DNA from: Talaromyces rugulosus
Lineage: Eukaryota; Ascomycota; Eurotiomycetes; Eurotiales; Trichocomaceae
NCBI RefSeq assembly: GCF_013368755.1
Contig: NC_049566.1
Span: 992,001-1,056,000, forward strand
Reading direction: 5' to 3'
DNA: 64,000 nucleotides
Below, one piece after another: positions 21,353-33,326 of the stretch; positions within the stretch are counted from its first letter, which is position 1, and each line of letters starts with the position of its first letter. Position numbers and translations under genes: made by a program. Below the pieces are notes generated by a model that had not been told where the DNA came from, searched no databases, and was given only the letters and a program-made list of their open reading frames with translations.

Positions 21353-23536
21353 ATGAAGCTGCATCGTCCGCTCTATGCAGCCCCAAGCGCTTTGATGCGC
21401 AGGCAATGCAGGAATATACACGGCCTTCAGTCACGGTATTCTCGCGGCTTACTGACACAGAGTTATGCTCGAGGCCCTGACCAGGTGCGTTCCGAAGACC
21501 CTGATCTCCGATGGTCTTGAATAGACTTGTTGATATCGAAATCTCAAAAACAGCCACCTTTAATAGAGAAGACTATTCCGGACCATTTTTCTTCTATCGT
21601 TCAGCAGTTTGGAGATCGGACGGCGTATGTGAACTTTGCCGATCTCTGTATTTCTACACAATCAGCGGCTGACATTGCTTGCGCTCTAGAGTAGTCTCGC
21701 GACACCAGAATGACCGTCTCACATATGACACGCTTGACCGCATGAGCAACAGCCTCGCTCGGGGCTTGATATCCATCGGGGTTCAAAAAGGCGACCGTGT
21801 CGCTATCATGTTGGGCAACTCTATAGAGTATGCAGCTGTGCGTGCATATTCGAACGTTCTCTTGCATTCCTAAAAGCATACTGACAACATTGTCATCCCC
21901 AGGCCACATATGCGATATTTAAACTGGGCGCCATACTGGTACCACTCAATCCTTCCTTCAACGCAAACCAAGTTGTCGCTGCACTGGGCCATCTAGGAAC
22001 AACTCATTTAATAATTAGTGCCGAGGCAAATCTACCGAGACGTCCACCTCGTGATAATACGCCTTTGATCAAACATATTGTTCCTGATTTACAGGCAGCA
22101 CATCTGAATTCAGAACTAATTCCGACCCTCAAGCATATAGTCATCGTCGACAACTCTGCTGGACGCATTGATACAACTGCATATAGTCCACTAACGCCTT
22201 ATTCTTCCATATTATCCAGCCTTCGACCTGACGGAGATCGATTGTCACCTCAAAATCTCTCCAATAACGACGTTGTAAATATCCAATTCACGTCCGGAAC
22301 CACGTCGATGCCCAAAGCAGCATGTCTGACACACCGATCAATCCTCAACAACGGCGCACATATCGGCGATCGAATGCTACTAACAGAGAATGATGTTGTC
22401 TGCTGTCCACCCCCACTTTTCCATTGCTTCGGATGCATATTGGGCTACATGGCAACGGCAACACATGGCTCTTCCATTGTCTTCCCGTCAGAATCATTCA
22501 ACGGCTTGGCCGCCCTTGAGGCCGTGCGAGAAGAAAAATGTACAGCACTCTACGGCGTGCCGACCATGTTCATCGAGGAACTAGGCTTGCTTGACAAAGG
22601 CGAGGTGCCGTCCGACGGATTCCAATACTTGCGCACTGGCATCGCAGCCGGAAGCAGCATTCCAGCAGAACTCATGCGAAAGCTACACAAGAGGCTGAAC
22701 CTCACTGAACTGACAATCTGTTACGGGATGACCGAGACCAGTCCAGTGTCGGCCATGACTACGACTGATGATCCCATGGAGAAACGGATCAACACTGTTG
22801 GACAGCTCATGCCACATGTTGAGGCAAAAATCGTCAATCCGGCGGACAATAGCGGCCTCTTGCCAATAGAGACAAAAGGCGAACTGGCCGTGAGCGGCTA
22901 CCTGTTGATGAAAGAGTACTGGGATGCCCCAGACAAGACGGCGCAGGTGATGCTGGCGGACGAGAATGGCAAGATCTGGATGCACGTGAGTATCAGCAGT
23001 CTTTTCTCCAGATAACTTGAACTGACTGAATAAATAGACCGGCGACGAAGCAAGCATGTCGCCCGACGGCTACATTACTATCACGGGGCGCATCAAAGAC
23101 CTGATCATCCGCGGCGGCGAGAACATCCACCCGCTAGAGATTGAAAACTGCCTCCTCGCTCACCCGGCTGTTTCAGAGACATCTGTGGTCGGGGTTCCAG
23201 ACGAAAAGTACGGCGAAGTCGTGGGCGCATTCGTGGTACCTGCTATTCCTAAAGCTGCGAATAAGACGGGACTCGGTGAAGAAGTGCTTACTGAAGAGTT
23301 GAAGACGTGGGTGAGGCAAAAATTGAGCAATCATTTAGGTGAGTAGTCCCCTACCTACCTTTATAAGCACTTCATCATGGAAAGAAAGACGATCAGCTGA
23401 CTCAAATTACAACTCGACAGTGCCGAAATACATATTCTTTATCGCTAGCTCGGACCTCTTTCCCAAAACAGCCAGTGGAAAAATCCAAAAGTACAAGCTC
23501 AAGGAGACTGCCATTCAGCTGTTGAAGGAGCGGTAG
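21353..23536 (+). CDS. Acyl-CoA synthetase (AMP-binding, ACSF2-like), mitochondrial type
   Basis: Six exons (21353-21484, 21554-21624, 21690-21837, 21903-22985, 23038-23338, 23421-23536) join in phase to 616 residues. The first 35 residues are Arg/Ser/Leu-rich with no acids, as in a mitochondrial presequence. The ANL adenylate-forming fold follows: P-loop-like [25 protein letters not shown] (the A5 motif), [18 protein letters not shown] and [14 protein letters not shown], and the C-terminal catalytic Lys in [13 protein letters not shown]. The enzyme would activate a carboxylic acid, probably medium-chain fatty acid, to its CoA ester through an acyl-AMP. The P-loop reads SMPKA where the family usually has GxPKG, a mild departure. 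The acid used is not readable from sequence. Confidence 0.88.
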
Positions 23537-23705
23537 GAGATTCAGACGTCAACAAAGCCATATACTTTCATGCTATAGAGAAGAAGTACTATATTCTAGA
23601 ATACAAGCCATGGACATTATTTCAATCCATCAAAAATGATTTACACTGACATTGAAATTGAAAATGAACGAAGTGATACACGATCCGTCAACTGGTAGTT
23701 CGTGC

Positions 23706-25657
23706 TCAGGTTTTTTCTGGAGGAATATGGTTATGCATCTTCCCAACCGCAACAGAGTCATCGAGCATGGTATCTGACTCTGCCACCTGGCCAACATCGG
23801 GACTGCAGCACACGATTCTCCTCATTGATCGATCTTCCAGAGCATCTTCGATTGAAATACGCATTTCCGGGTCCGGGTGCAGCATTTTCAAAACCAGCCG
23901 GCTCAATCCGTTGCTAGGTAGAGTAGCAAAAGCGCGGCCACACGAAGGATATTCTCTCTTGGTGATTTTTCCTTTGGGGTTTCTCAGTAAAAATTTATGC
24001 CAGCCAGCTAGGAATTTGGCATAGTCAGGATCTTCCGGTTTTGCGGTTTGCCACGGTATCCCATGAAAGAACAGCGTCATGCATACAATCGCACACGACC
24101 ATACGTCGAGAGAACGCGGATCATAATCGCCTGGATCACATTAAATTGATGTCTCAATAGACGTAGGTAATACATACCATTTTCAGCGAGAACCTCTGGG
24201 GAGATATAAGGCAAGCTTCCACAAATTCCTGGAGAGCATTTTTGAGTTCCATCCATGAGTTTTCCGCACTGTCCATCTGCGCTTCTCAACCCAGGGTGTA
24301 TGCCGGAAAAGACTTCAGAAACACCAAAATCGGTGATTTTCAATTGTCCTTCGGTTGTAATTAGCAAGTTTTCTGGTTTTATATCACGGTGTGCGATGCC
24401 ATGTTGATGCAAGTACGCCACACCTCGCAGCAATTGCTTGAAGAAACAAAGGTTATCTTCTTCCTCGAGATAGCCTTTTTGAATCAGCGAGTATAGCTCT
24501 CCTTGGTCACAATACTCCATGACATGGTTCCATCGCCCGTGATTCCTGCAAAGGCGAATTGTCTTCACAATATTTGGATGTTGAAGACTATTGGCGATAC
24601 TAAATTCCGACTTGATCTTTTGCTCGAATTCTCGTCTGTCTTCGTTTCGACCGCATTTTCGGAATTCCTTGACGGCATATCGAACATCCTTCGAACACCC
24701 CTTTTTGTACAAGATTCTTACAGTGGCCGTTGTACCTTTTCCAATTTCCTTTCCATGTCTTCCAGGTATCCGTCTTCCATTGCAATATTCGCGGCTTAGT
24801 TCGCATGAATCAACATTGAAATCTTCGGGCAATTCTGCGCTCAGCCGTCGAGATTTCGATCCTACACCGGCTCTGGCAGGTATGGAAAATTCGGGAGTAT
24901 TCCTGTGCTGGGGGGTACCTGCTGTTGGTGACCTAACTATCTTCTTTGGCGCTGGTCTTGGGCGTGGGAGGGCGGCAAACTTGATTCTATTTCTGAAAGA
25001 AAGGCTGCGCGCCGCCTTTTGAAGAGGCGAAGGCGTTTGACTAGGAGCTGAGCTGGCATTCATGCAAGCGGTTTCTAATTGGGACATGCAATCAGAAGGA
25101 ATTGAGAAGCTGGATGAATCTGACTGTGATTGCGGTTCCTGGGATTGTTGGCTAACGACGGCTTCTCTGTGGGATCTGGAACCGATCCTCCGCGTCTTTG
25201 CTGGGTGATGGTAGTTGTCACGTCGAAAGAAGCTTCTAATTGATGATGTTGATTTTCTTGAAAGAGACGAGCGGTTTTGTGGGTTTGAAGCTGTCATGGG
25301 ACGAAAGTCGCCGCCAGTGGGCGGTGCCAATTTCGAATAGTCTTGTTGGTGTGGAGACGATGGCCGAAGCATTAGAGGCTCTGTACTGGCATGATATCGT
25401 CGAGACAGCCTTTTGGGCTTGGGGGGAGAGATGGCCACTGCCTCTGGGCAGAATGTCGGACACGAGGGGACAACAAGCATCTGTGAGGTGTGTATTGTGC
25501 CACAAGCAATTGACTTGGAGAAGCTTTCCAGTCGAAGACTCGAGGTCGTTTCACCCAAACCACGGTGTAACAATCCCGCCGAACATGGGTCCATACTATG
25601 TTGCTGGCCCGGGCCCAATTGGGCCTTGGACATGTGCATGGCAGGAATCAGCAACAT
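23706..25657 (-). CDS. Ser/Thr protein kinase, HAL4/SAT4-NPR1 family
   Basis: Two exons (25657-24178, 24130-23706) with a 47-nt intron encode 634 residues. The first 300 residues are Ser/Pro/Arg-rich and look disordered. The kinase domain carries the Gly loop IGKGTTATVRIL, VAIK-type YAVKEFRK, HRDIKPENLL, the DFG of KITDFGVSE, and GSLPYISPEVLAENG split by the intron. The long disordered N-terminus plus DFGVSEVF and the insert before GSLPY fit the fungal NPR/HAL group that tunes ion and nutrient transporters at the plasma membrane. The start is set at 25657 because earlier in-frame codons are not ATG; later ATGs at residues 7 and 9 are possible. Confidence 0.85.
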
Positions 25658-27070
25658 CTTGAACAAGTGGTGGTGGGATACTGTAGGTGATGAGGAATTG
25701 AAGATGATGATGCCTTTGGACAATGAGAAATGAATGAACAGTGACAAGGAGATTTTGAGAGTCGGATTCAAGCTAGATTAAGAAAAATAAAAAGGGAGTG
25801 ATAGACTAGATAGTAAACATTGAGGTGACAAAACAAAGGCCTCGAGGTGAGGGTATCAAGAGGAAAGAGAGAAGGTTAGGGTTTAGTGACCCCGAGGACA
25901 TGATGGGCAGCGATATACTAAATATACACATACAGGCAGGAGCGCTCCCTGAGCCCTCTGGGCCGCCAAGACACGCCCGCCCTGCCAAGACTCCGCCAAG
26001 AAGTTGCTGTTTGGGGAAGAATGACCTGGCGATAGTACTGGCAATTATTCTTCTTCTTCTTATCGTCTATGTTGGGGACGACCGTTTTTAGCTGCTGCCT
26101 GCGACGGGTCAATGCAGAAGATCTCACTGCTCAGATCATCATCGCTTGCCCAATTATAGAGCCATGCACCGACGTACATTCATGCGTATGAGGGATTATC
26201 TTATCTCTGTGCAAGGGTGCATGTCCAACCAACCATTTGGATCTTGGGTTGCGTTGCAGAAAGCCCATGGGGGTATTGTGTCAGCTTTTGCGTGTTGTGC
26301 AGGTGAGCAGCCTGAGATCTGAAATGGGGGATGCAGTCAGCGTCGTAGCCTCGATTGAGATCAACCCATTGGCAGATCACCACGACATAGGCTTGGTCTC
26401 AAAAGAAGGAATTTGTGCGCTGTCCGACCGCAGGGCCTATTGAACGCCTGTGCAGATCCTCCGTATGCCAAGCCTATCAATAATGCCCTAATTATGAGCA
26501 CCTCAGCATACATGAAAGGCGTCCTAGGTGGCTAAGTAGTTACTTGGTACTTGCATGCAAACGCAGAAATAAAGTTTCCCCTACACACTCAGAGCAATAT
26601 ACATTCTCAGCAATGTGCGTAACTGCCAAGTTGCTCCGCCTCGCATTCCTCCCTGTGACTAGGCTTGGCGTGGAGGGTGCTCTGCCAAGCCTGGACAGGA
26701 CAGCGGAACGGCGGATGATTACCGTCTGCCTGTTGCAAAGAGCTACGTGTTGTGTAACAAGACGGCGGGAAAATCGGATATCGCTATGGTTAACTTGATG
26801 CCTAGGACTATCAGGACTATCACTTGGTATCATAGACTCCTTCGACCGGAGTAGTATTATCTGCATTGTTGATGCAGCGCCACCCGGCTCGGGGATACAT
26901 GGGAATATCTTGAAATTCCCGGAAAACCGCTCATAAAATTGATTTTCCAAAAGAAACTGATTTGCTGCTGGACTTTACCAGGTTTCTATTGCCGCGCGTT
27001 CTTGTCCAAAATCGACATCTGCTGGCAAAACACCCTTCGGCGAACACACAACATCCAAAGTATCGCATGA
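25658..27070. other. Intergenic, 1.4 kb
   Basis: The left end is the promoter and leader of the kinase gene. The rest contains only short overlapping frames (for example 26540-26950 minus) without domains or good starts. A run of TTC repeats lies near 26046-26062. No RNA gene is seen. Confidence 0.5.
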
Positions 27071-27463
27071 TCAAGCCATCAGCACTTCTAAGGGATTTCT
27101 CAAGCCCTTCAGACTGTGAGCACACCGCACATGTGGAATGCGTCGAAATACACCCTTGTCGGCCGTTTCCTGCATGAAGTGCTTCCACTCAGATGTTTGA
27201 ATCCATTGACGCCACGCATTTTTGCTCTTGAAGCTGGCTAGCAACAAAGTATCATGCATTTCCTGGCTGGACGTTCCCCGCGGACGCCCCGGCGGCGCCA
27301 TCTCAACTGGAATAGCTTCGAAGCGAGTAACGTAGGGGCTTTGATTGGCGTGTTCTCGCACTTCTGCGAGAAGACTGTCTAACTGGTGGTTTCTTGCTTC
27401 GGACCCCCCAGCTGCATTTTCCGATTTCAAACCAGTCGCAGGGTTTTGCAGATTGTAGGTCAT
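27071..27463 (-). CDS. Hypothetical protein, possibly ABM/EthD-like barrel
   Basis: A 130-residue frame from the ATG at 27463. The first 30 residues are polar; the second half has the pattern HDTLLLASFKSKNAWRQWIQ, then EWKHFMQETADKGVF and a final HSLKGLRNPLEVLMA. Alternating strands with a helix around conserved Trp residues would suit a dimeric alpha-beta barrel of the antibiotic-biosynthesis monooxygenase/EthD type, but this is only suggestive. The frame stays open upstream to about 27610 and follows a possible acceptor there, so a first exon may be missing from this model. It lies just downstream of, and in the same direction as, the GFA gene. Confidence 0.4.
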   Translation of the reverse strand: MTYNLQNPATGLKSENAAGGSEARNHQLDSLLAEVREHANQSPYVTRFEAIPVEMAPPGRPRGTSSQEMHDTLLLASFKSKNAWRQWIQTSEWKHFMQETADKGVFRRIPHVRCAHSLKGLRNPLEVLMA

Positions 27464-27877
27464 CTGTGACGCAAAGAAGAATATTATACACGCCAGTGGC
27501 TTCTCCTTTTCGCGCCGAGACGCCTCGATTCTCTCATTAGTTAGAGATTGACGTGTCTTATGAAACAACATGATGATGAGCGGTTTTTCCTCGTTTTCCA
27601 CCAGTCGGTCATGCTACGTAAACAAAAGTTGATGTGTCAAAGATCAACATGGGTATGACGTGAAGCCACTCTTCCGAGCCTTCCTAAGTTCCATGTCAAA
27701 AAATCGTACCGTGGTTGATAGACATTTGACATAAGTCTAAATTGACTTGGCATTTTTTAGTACAACAGTATTTCTCTAGCTATACCAGGCTCGGTGTCCA
27801 GCCGTAACATCATGGTAGGTATTGTTGGATAATACCTTCAGCTAGGTTGACTTTCTTTTTGGAAGGATCCTCTGGCC
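27464..27877. other. Intergenic between GFA and hypothetical gene
   Basis: A 414-bp stretch. Its left 150 bp stays open in the frame of the hypothetical gene and may be an unrecognised 5' exon; the rest is AT-rich spacer. Confidence 0.4.
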
Positions 27878-28442
27878 CTATTTTGACTCTGGCTCCCTAT
27901 GCAAACCTTGCAGCCAAGGCACACGGCTCTCGGCAAACGCTTCGTCTTGAGGTCTCAACTTGGTCTCATGCAAATTAAAATCGTCCACCGTGCCAATGCG
28001 AAGCACACTTATTCCCGGATATCCTGAGCTAACACGGTACATCAAAGAACCACATGTTGCACAGAAATTACTCGTCACCGTATTTCCCGACGCAATAGTG
28101 TGCGATCGTTCAAATGTCTTCAGATTGTCACGCCCACGGACATGTTGTAGGTGCGAGTTGGCTATTGTGAAACAGGACGAGAACATCGATGCGGTTATCT
28201 TATGACAGTCTTTACAATGACAGATGAAGGTGTTGACTAAGCCAGGGCCCTCAGTTGGCTAGAAGGTATATATATATATATCAGAATCAGAATACCAACA
28301 ATCGATCGACTCCTGCCGTCAAACCTACAAATGCCAACTGGACAGAACCACAAAAGCATGTCGCCGTCGCTGTTGCTGTTGCCTCATCTTCATTCCCTGC
28401 TAGCTTTGGTGAAGCTATATCCGGCTCTTGTGTAGTCGACAT
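27878..28442 (-). CDS. GFA/CENP-V family zinc enzyme-like protein
   Basis: Two exons (28442-28329, 28258-27878) give 164 residues. The Cys motifs of the GFA (glutathione-dependent formaldehyde-activating enzyme) fold are complete: CFCGSVQLAF at the end of exon 1, FICHCKDCHK early in exon 2, and FCATCGSLMYR near residue 110. These bind two zinc ions in the family. It ends with IGTVDDFNLHETKL, typical of the fungal branch. Most fungal members have no proven substrate, so formaldehyde chemistry should not be assumed. The intron is 70 nt (GTAGGT...CTAG) and contains a TA microsatellite. The start is the first ATG in a short polar N-terminus with an Ala-Thr repeat. Confidence 0.85.
28268..28281. 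repeat. TA microsatellite inside the GFA intron
   Basis: A (TA)n run of about seven units directly before the intron's acceptor end on the minus strand. It may vary in length between strains without touching the coding sequence. Confidence 0.7.
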
Positions 28443-28979
28443 GTTTATTCGTTTTCGTGTTTGCGAGATATAATAAGAATTTCACTGGACATGATTCACT
28501 CTCCAGACTCTTGCTGAAGAGCCCTTGCATTTGTAGACTTGCAGTAATGCTTACAAAGCAAGAACTGATTATCAATCATGAATTGACTAATCTCAACAAT
28601 GAGTCACCTGATCAGATATGTTAACTATATCCCTTTTATTATAGGCCGATTTGTAAAACTTACAGGGCGGCGATGGTGGCGATTATGGCACTATTTAGAG
28701 CCGTCGGTGGCCTAACACTCTAGGCACCCTTGCGAGGACTGCTCAGCCCAGAGTTGCGGACCTCGTCTGACAAATGCGACATTGGGATCTCCTCTGCTAG
28801 TCGACATGTTATTTCTCGCAGTCTAGCACCAGTGTGAGAGTGTAAATGGGCGGAAATGGCTGCCAGCGTTGGCAAACCAAAAAAAAGCACTGTCGCACAC
28901 TATAACCAAGGCTGGTGGAGCACATCACCGTAGAATGAGAAAGTCCGCCATTTGGATAAACATAATGCCAATGTCGCTT
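28443..28979. other. Intergenic, GFA promoter and CCDC97-like 3' flank
   Basis: A 537-bp spacer with AT-rich parts near 28550-28640. Nothing else recognised. Confidence 0.55.
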
Positions 28980-29690
28980 TCAAAAGTCTTGTATTCCAGT
29001 TTCCCCTTCCAGGTTATCTGCCGAATCCTTGCCATCCCGATCTTCGCTAATGATCCATTCGGGCTCCTCGCCATCGAAATAGCGTTCTTGCTCCTCATTC
29101 CAGTCATCGTATTCGTCATTTTCATCGACTTTTTCATATTCAAAATCGTAATCAGCGCCCTTGAGAAAACGCATCTCCATCTCCCAGCGCCAGCGCTTCT
29201 CCCCTTCTTCCTTGTTGGCCGGTATGTCCTCCTCGTCTTCGGCCACAATTTCGCCATTTGGCCCTTGCCTGTAGCTCAGCATTGCATTCGGATCAGGATG
29301 GGCAAGGGCGTCCATCTTCGCCTCTGATCGAAGGAGATCGGCTTGCAATATGCCGGAGAAGCCTTTGGCGCGTCCCTCGGATTCTCTCTCGGCGGGTGTC
29401 TGAAAACGCCGGATTAAACGGTCGTAAAGTAACGGGTCTAGTAGCTGCTGTTAGTTCATTGCCGTGAAGCTCCGAACGTCAGAGTGCAAGCGAGAAGGAG
29501 CGCGCGGACCAGCCATCTCGAGATCAGCAGAAAAATACTCTGGGTGCTGATCCAGGAATCGCTTCCGCCGGTTCTTCACCTGTACGGAAGCAGGCGGCTT
29601 CAGTCGAGACGAGGCCGGCGGTGGGGAGGCAGACATTGCGTCTTTCGATCTGTACTCAGGGATCCCAGAGTCTATTGGGAAGAAGGGCAT
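28980..29690 (-). CDS. CCDC97-like protein (DUF2052)
   Basis: Two exons (29690-29510, 29437-28980) encode 212 residues. Exon 1 has VKNRRKRFLDQHPEYFSADL and the splice creates ADPLLYDRLIRRFQTPAERE, the family's signature. The second half is very acidic (EDEEDIPANKEEGEKRW, YEKVDENDEYDDWNEEQER) and ends with YFDGEEP. In humans CCDC97 associates with the U2 snRNP SF3b complex; a splicing role here is inferred. The donor reads GTCCGC, a weak variant, but it is the only one that restores the conserved block in phase. Divergent from the spermidine-synthase-like gene at 30032. Confidence 0.8.
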
Positions 29691-30031
29691 GGTGAAGCTG
29701 TGTAACTGTAGGTTGAAGCTGTAGCGGTGATGGCGAGCTCCGGCAATAAAGCGAGTCTAGTGACGTACGGGCTGGGGTGGGTCTTTCCGCCACTGTCGCA
29801 TGTAGATGGATGTTTGTTGTTGACACGAGACACTCTTGACTCCTGGTCTTCTCCTGTACGATTGCGTCCTCAAAAATGCCCTCATTGATGCATTAATGAT
29901 CCTGAACATTCTTTATGCTCTTTCGGACAAATTCGTCCAACCATTGCGCTGACGTCCTTGGATCGCTAGTCTTAGACCTCTACCAATCCTGAAGCCGGCC
30001 TGAAATAGCTTCAAAGACAGGGAAGCGCAAA
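29691..30031. promoter_or_regulatory. Divergent promoter, CCDC97-like/spermidine synthase-like
   Basis: A 341-bp gap between two start codons pointing away from each other. It must carry both promoters. No distinctive motif stands out. Confidence 0.5.
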
Positions 30032-31781
30032 ATGGTGTGCTATGACCTCGCAAAAGCAGTGGCAATAATTTATCTTGCTTCTGTCTATTCCGTGCTATCA
30101 CAGCTTGCCCTAGCACCAGTCTATGGATCAACTCCAGCACGCCTGTATCATCAAGCTTTGTGCTCCACTGCTGTGCTGGCTGGATATGTTCTTGGATCCC
30201 GATCCTCTCTGATATCCCACAAGGGACGACAGTTTCTTCCAACGCTTGCATTTTTGATACCAAATATCCAGTTCCTCCTCTTCCCATTCAGCTCTCAGTT
30301 GGGAAATCCAACTGGTCCGCTGTTGACCGAGCTCCTCACCATTGCGCCGTTGATTTTTCTTTCTGCGGCTGCTTCGTCGACAGTATTGAAGCCTCTAAAT
30401 CTACAACACTATGGTGCAATCATCTCAGAACTGATACCTCCTATTGGGGGTCTGCTTTTTTTCAACCTTGCACAAACCACCGCTCAGTCTGCCATACCCT
30501 TACACCTTGATTCGGCCCTATTCATCACTAGTTTCGGGTTGCAAGTTGGACTTGCAGTGCTGTATACTGTGGTAGTCCCTCAACGCCTTTTTTGGGTTTT
30601 ATGTACAGTACCAGTCGTGATTTTTTCCCTAAGAGCCAATGTACATATGCCGTTTGCATATACAACGGCAAGGCTAAACTCGACGCTGCAAGAGGTCAAT
30701 TACTCCCTTGTTGACCGACAGGAGTCCCTCACCGGGTATATATCCGTTTTGGATAACATGCAGGTTGGATTTCGGGCCATGAGGTGTGATCACAGCTTAT
30801 TAGGTGGACACTGGACCCACTTACCCTCTGGTTACAACCCAAGGGTGTCAGATCCGATATATGCTGTCTTCACCATGTTGGAGTCGGTTAGGCTGGTTGA
30901 ACCTGAAAACAATGGCCTGGTAAAGAAAGACACGGAGAGCAACGCACTCGTCATGTATGGTTATCCGAACAACAGCTCCCTTGGCAGTTCGCTGACTGAT
31001 TGTTATTTAGTGGACTGGGAATCGGTACTACGCCTGCTGCACTAATCCAACATGGCATCCATACAACAATTGTCGAAATCGACCCGATTGTATACAAGTT
31101 TGCCTTGCAGTACTTCCAATTCCCGAGAAACCATACTGCAATCATCGACAACGCAGTTACTTTCGTCGAAACTGCACAACGCCAAACGCAGCAGTACGAC
31201 TATATCGTGCACGATGTGTTTACAGGTGGCGTAGAACCAGTTGACTTATTCACTTTGGAATTCATGCAGGGGCTGTACGCGCTTCTCAAGGATGATGGTA
31301 TTGTGGCAATTGTTAGTCCCGCCCCGTTTCCACTTCTAGTGTCTTCAGTCTCTAATTTTAGAAAAAGAACTACGCAGGTGATCTGTCGTTGCCAGGCGCA
31401 GGCTTAATAGTCCGCACGATCAGAAGCGTGTTCCCTCAATGCCGTATCTTCCGCGAGAACAATGGCTTAGAGAAGTCTGACACGGATCCTCTGGGGTTCA
31501 CTAACATGGTCATTTTCTGCAAAAAGTCGTCAACCGCACCTCTAACATTCCGCGCTCCGAATGAAGACGACTATCTAGGTAGCCAGTCCAGGGAGGCCTA
31601 TATGTATCCTCAACATGAAATTGATCCCAAAGTCTTCGACGCAGCATATGACACGACAGACCAACAGATATTACAAGCCGGCAAGACGAGAATGATCGAG
31701 GCCTACCACATGAAAAATGCCATCGGCCATTGGAATATCATGAGAGGAGTCCTTCCTGCTAAAGTGTGGGAGAATTTCTGA
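30032..31781 (+). CDS. Membrane-anchored spermidine/spermine synthase-like protein
   Basis: Three exons (30032-30954, 31011-31311, 31368-31781) give 545 residues. About seven to eight hydrophobic segments fill the first 215 residues (VAIIYLASVYSVLSQLAL, PLIFLSAAASSTVL and others). The second half is a Rossmann-type aminopropyltransferase-like domain: ALVIGLGIGTTPAAL formed at the first splice, VEIDP (the acidic residue that binds the nucleoside), YIVHDVFTGG, and INYAGDLSLPGAG at the second splice. Polytopic fusions of this kind are known in fungi and bacteria, but their substrate is not settled; soluble spermidine synthase is a separate gene. The second acceptor could be at 31361 (adding two Lys) instead of 31367. 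Confidence 0.8.
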
Positions 31782-31841
31782 ATATTGAAATTGATATAAT
31801 TTACGTACCGCATTCTATTCACGAAAGTATTCTTCGTTATT

Positions 31842-32696
31842 CTAAAATATACCCTTCTCTCCAGCCGTGAGGTTCTTCCGGATAAGCTCGATGTCTGTGT
31901 CTTCAAACCCGAGGGCTGTCTTCAGATACCCCTCTCCACCGCCATAGTTCTTGTCAATGAGTTCTAACGTGGCGATTATATTCTCCTTTTGAGCCGAAAA
32001 CATCCGCTTTACTCCAGCTTCATCTGCATTGGGTCCCATTTCCTTGAGTGTTTTCTCAGCAAGTGCAGCCCTTATCTTTGGATCAAACGCTGTTTCTGTA
32101 AGAGCATACTCGTCTCCAACAACATCATATTCCTTCACTCCAGCTACCAGCAGCAGGAGCGCCACAATGACACCCGTACGGTCCTTTCCAGCCGTACAAT
32201 GGAGCAAAAGAGGCTTCTGGGGGTGGTCGCGCACATGCTCGAAAATCACCTTGTACGCACCCGCACCTTCCCGAAGGATTTCGGCATATGCAGCGACAAA
32301 GCCTTCGGTACCATTGTCCGACATGTAATTTGCCCACCTTTTGGCCAGTGCTCTCGGGCTCGCGTCTGTCTCGGGGAAGACTGGTCTATGTAGCACAGTG
32401 ATGCCTTCAGCTGACGTGAGCAGGCTAGGTGCATTATCCTTGCGCAACTCGACATTTGACCGAAGGTCGTAGATTGTATGTACGCCCAAGTCCTGGGCGA
32501 GGGTTTTGATGCCGTCGGCTGTGACACGAGTGGGCAAAGCCGAGCGGAAAATGAAGCCTCGTCGCGTTGAAGACGAGTCCGTGATCGAGTAGCCCCCTAT
32601 GTCGCGGAAATTGGGTATGCCATCGACATGAACAAAAGGAGGAGACGGGGCAGAATTTGACGCCGCATGGGCTGGCAGTGATGATATCGAAGTCAT
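31842..32696 (-). CDS. Tyrosine phosphatase-like protein (Y_phosphatase3)
   Basis: A single exon for 284 residues. The catalytic loop HCTAGKDRTG places the nucleophile Cys at 167 and the phosphate-binding Arg at 173. Upstream lies NFRDIGGY (about 29-36), the N-terminal signature of fungal/bacterial DSP-like tyrosine phosphatases, and IYDLRSNVEL. The Lys and Asp inside the loop (AGKDR) are typical of enzymes that can also act on phosphoinositides, so lipid as well as protein substrates are possible. The start is the ATG at 32696. It converges on the spermidine-synthase-like gene; the two stops are only 60 bp apart. Confidence 0.88.
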   Translation of the reverse strand: MTSISSLPAHAASNSAPSPPFVHVDGIPNFRDIGGYSITDSSSTRRGFIFRSALPTRVTADGIKTLAQDLGVHTIYDLRSNVELRKDNAPSLLTSAEGITVLHRPVFPETDASPRALAKRWANYMSDNGTEGFVAAYAEILREGAGAYKVIFEHVRDHPQKPLLLHCTAGKDRTGVIVALLLLVAGVKEYDVVGDEYALTETAFDPKIRAALAEKTLKEMGPNADEAGVKRMFSAQKENIIATLELIDKNYGGGEGYLKTALGFEDTDIELIRKNLTAGEKGIF

Positions 32697-33326
32697 TGAA
32701 TGATATCAAAGTCTGGAATTGCGATTTTTCGTGTATTCTTTAGGCGACCTATGAAATGCGGTTTGCATCAAACAGGGTTCACATGCGTGGACATGAAGAA
32801 CAAACACTAATTACAAATTATTTACTCGGCTTAAAATCGCTGTTGTCAATTGTTAGTGCGGGGTATGAACTAGTATCAACATCAATCCAACACAAATGAA
32901 TATCAATTTCTAAAACTACTTTCCCTGGCATCTCTTAAAAAGAGATAAATTGATTGCATGTATCATTTGATCGTTACTGATTACCGATATCAGCACGCTC
33001 CCAAACTTGGCATTTTTGTCTAGATTTTTTCAAGGCCAGTTATGTAGTAACGCTAACAAGACATACACGAATCTCTGGCAAATGATACTAATCAGAAGGG
33101 TATCATATAGTATAATGTGGTATAGCTACAAAAAAAAAAAAGGGAAAAGAGGAAAAGAAAGATGAAAAAGGCCAGAACACCAAATTTGGATATTTATAGT
33201 CTCCAGAAAGATGGCGATGAGAGGTGCCATCTCAAAAGAACTCTCCTCCTGGGCATTCTCATTGAGCCAGACACGTATTAGTATGTAGGTAGTTTTTTTT
33301 TTTTTTTTGGTACTTTGGGGATCCAA
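32697..33326. other. Intergenic, phosphatase promoter and dynein LIC 3' flank
   Basis: AT-rich 630 bp with an A run at 33129-33141 and a T run at 33293-33308, the latter close to the dynein gene's stop and fitting its 3' UTR. No gene is visible. Confidence 0.55.
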
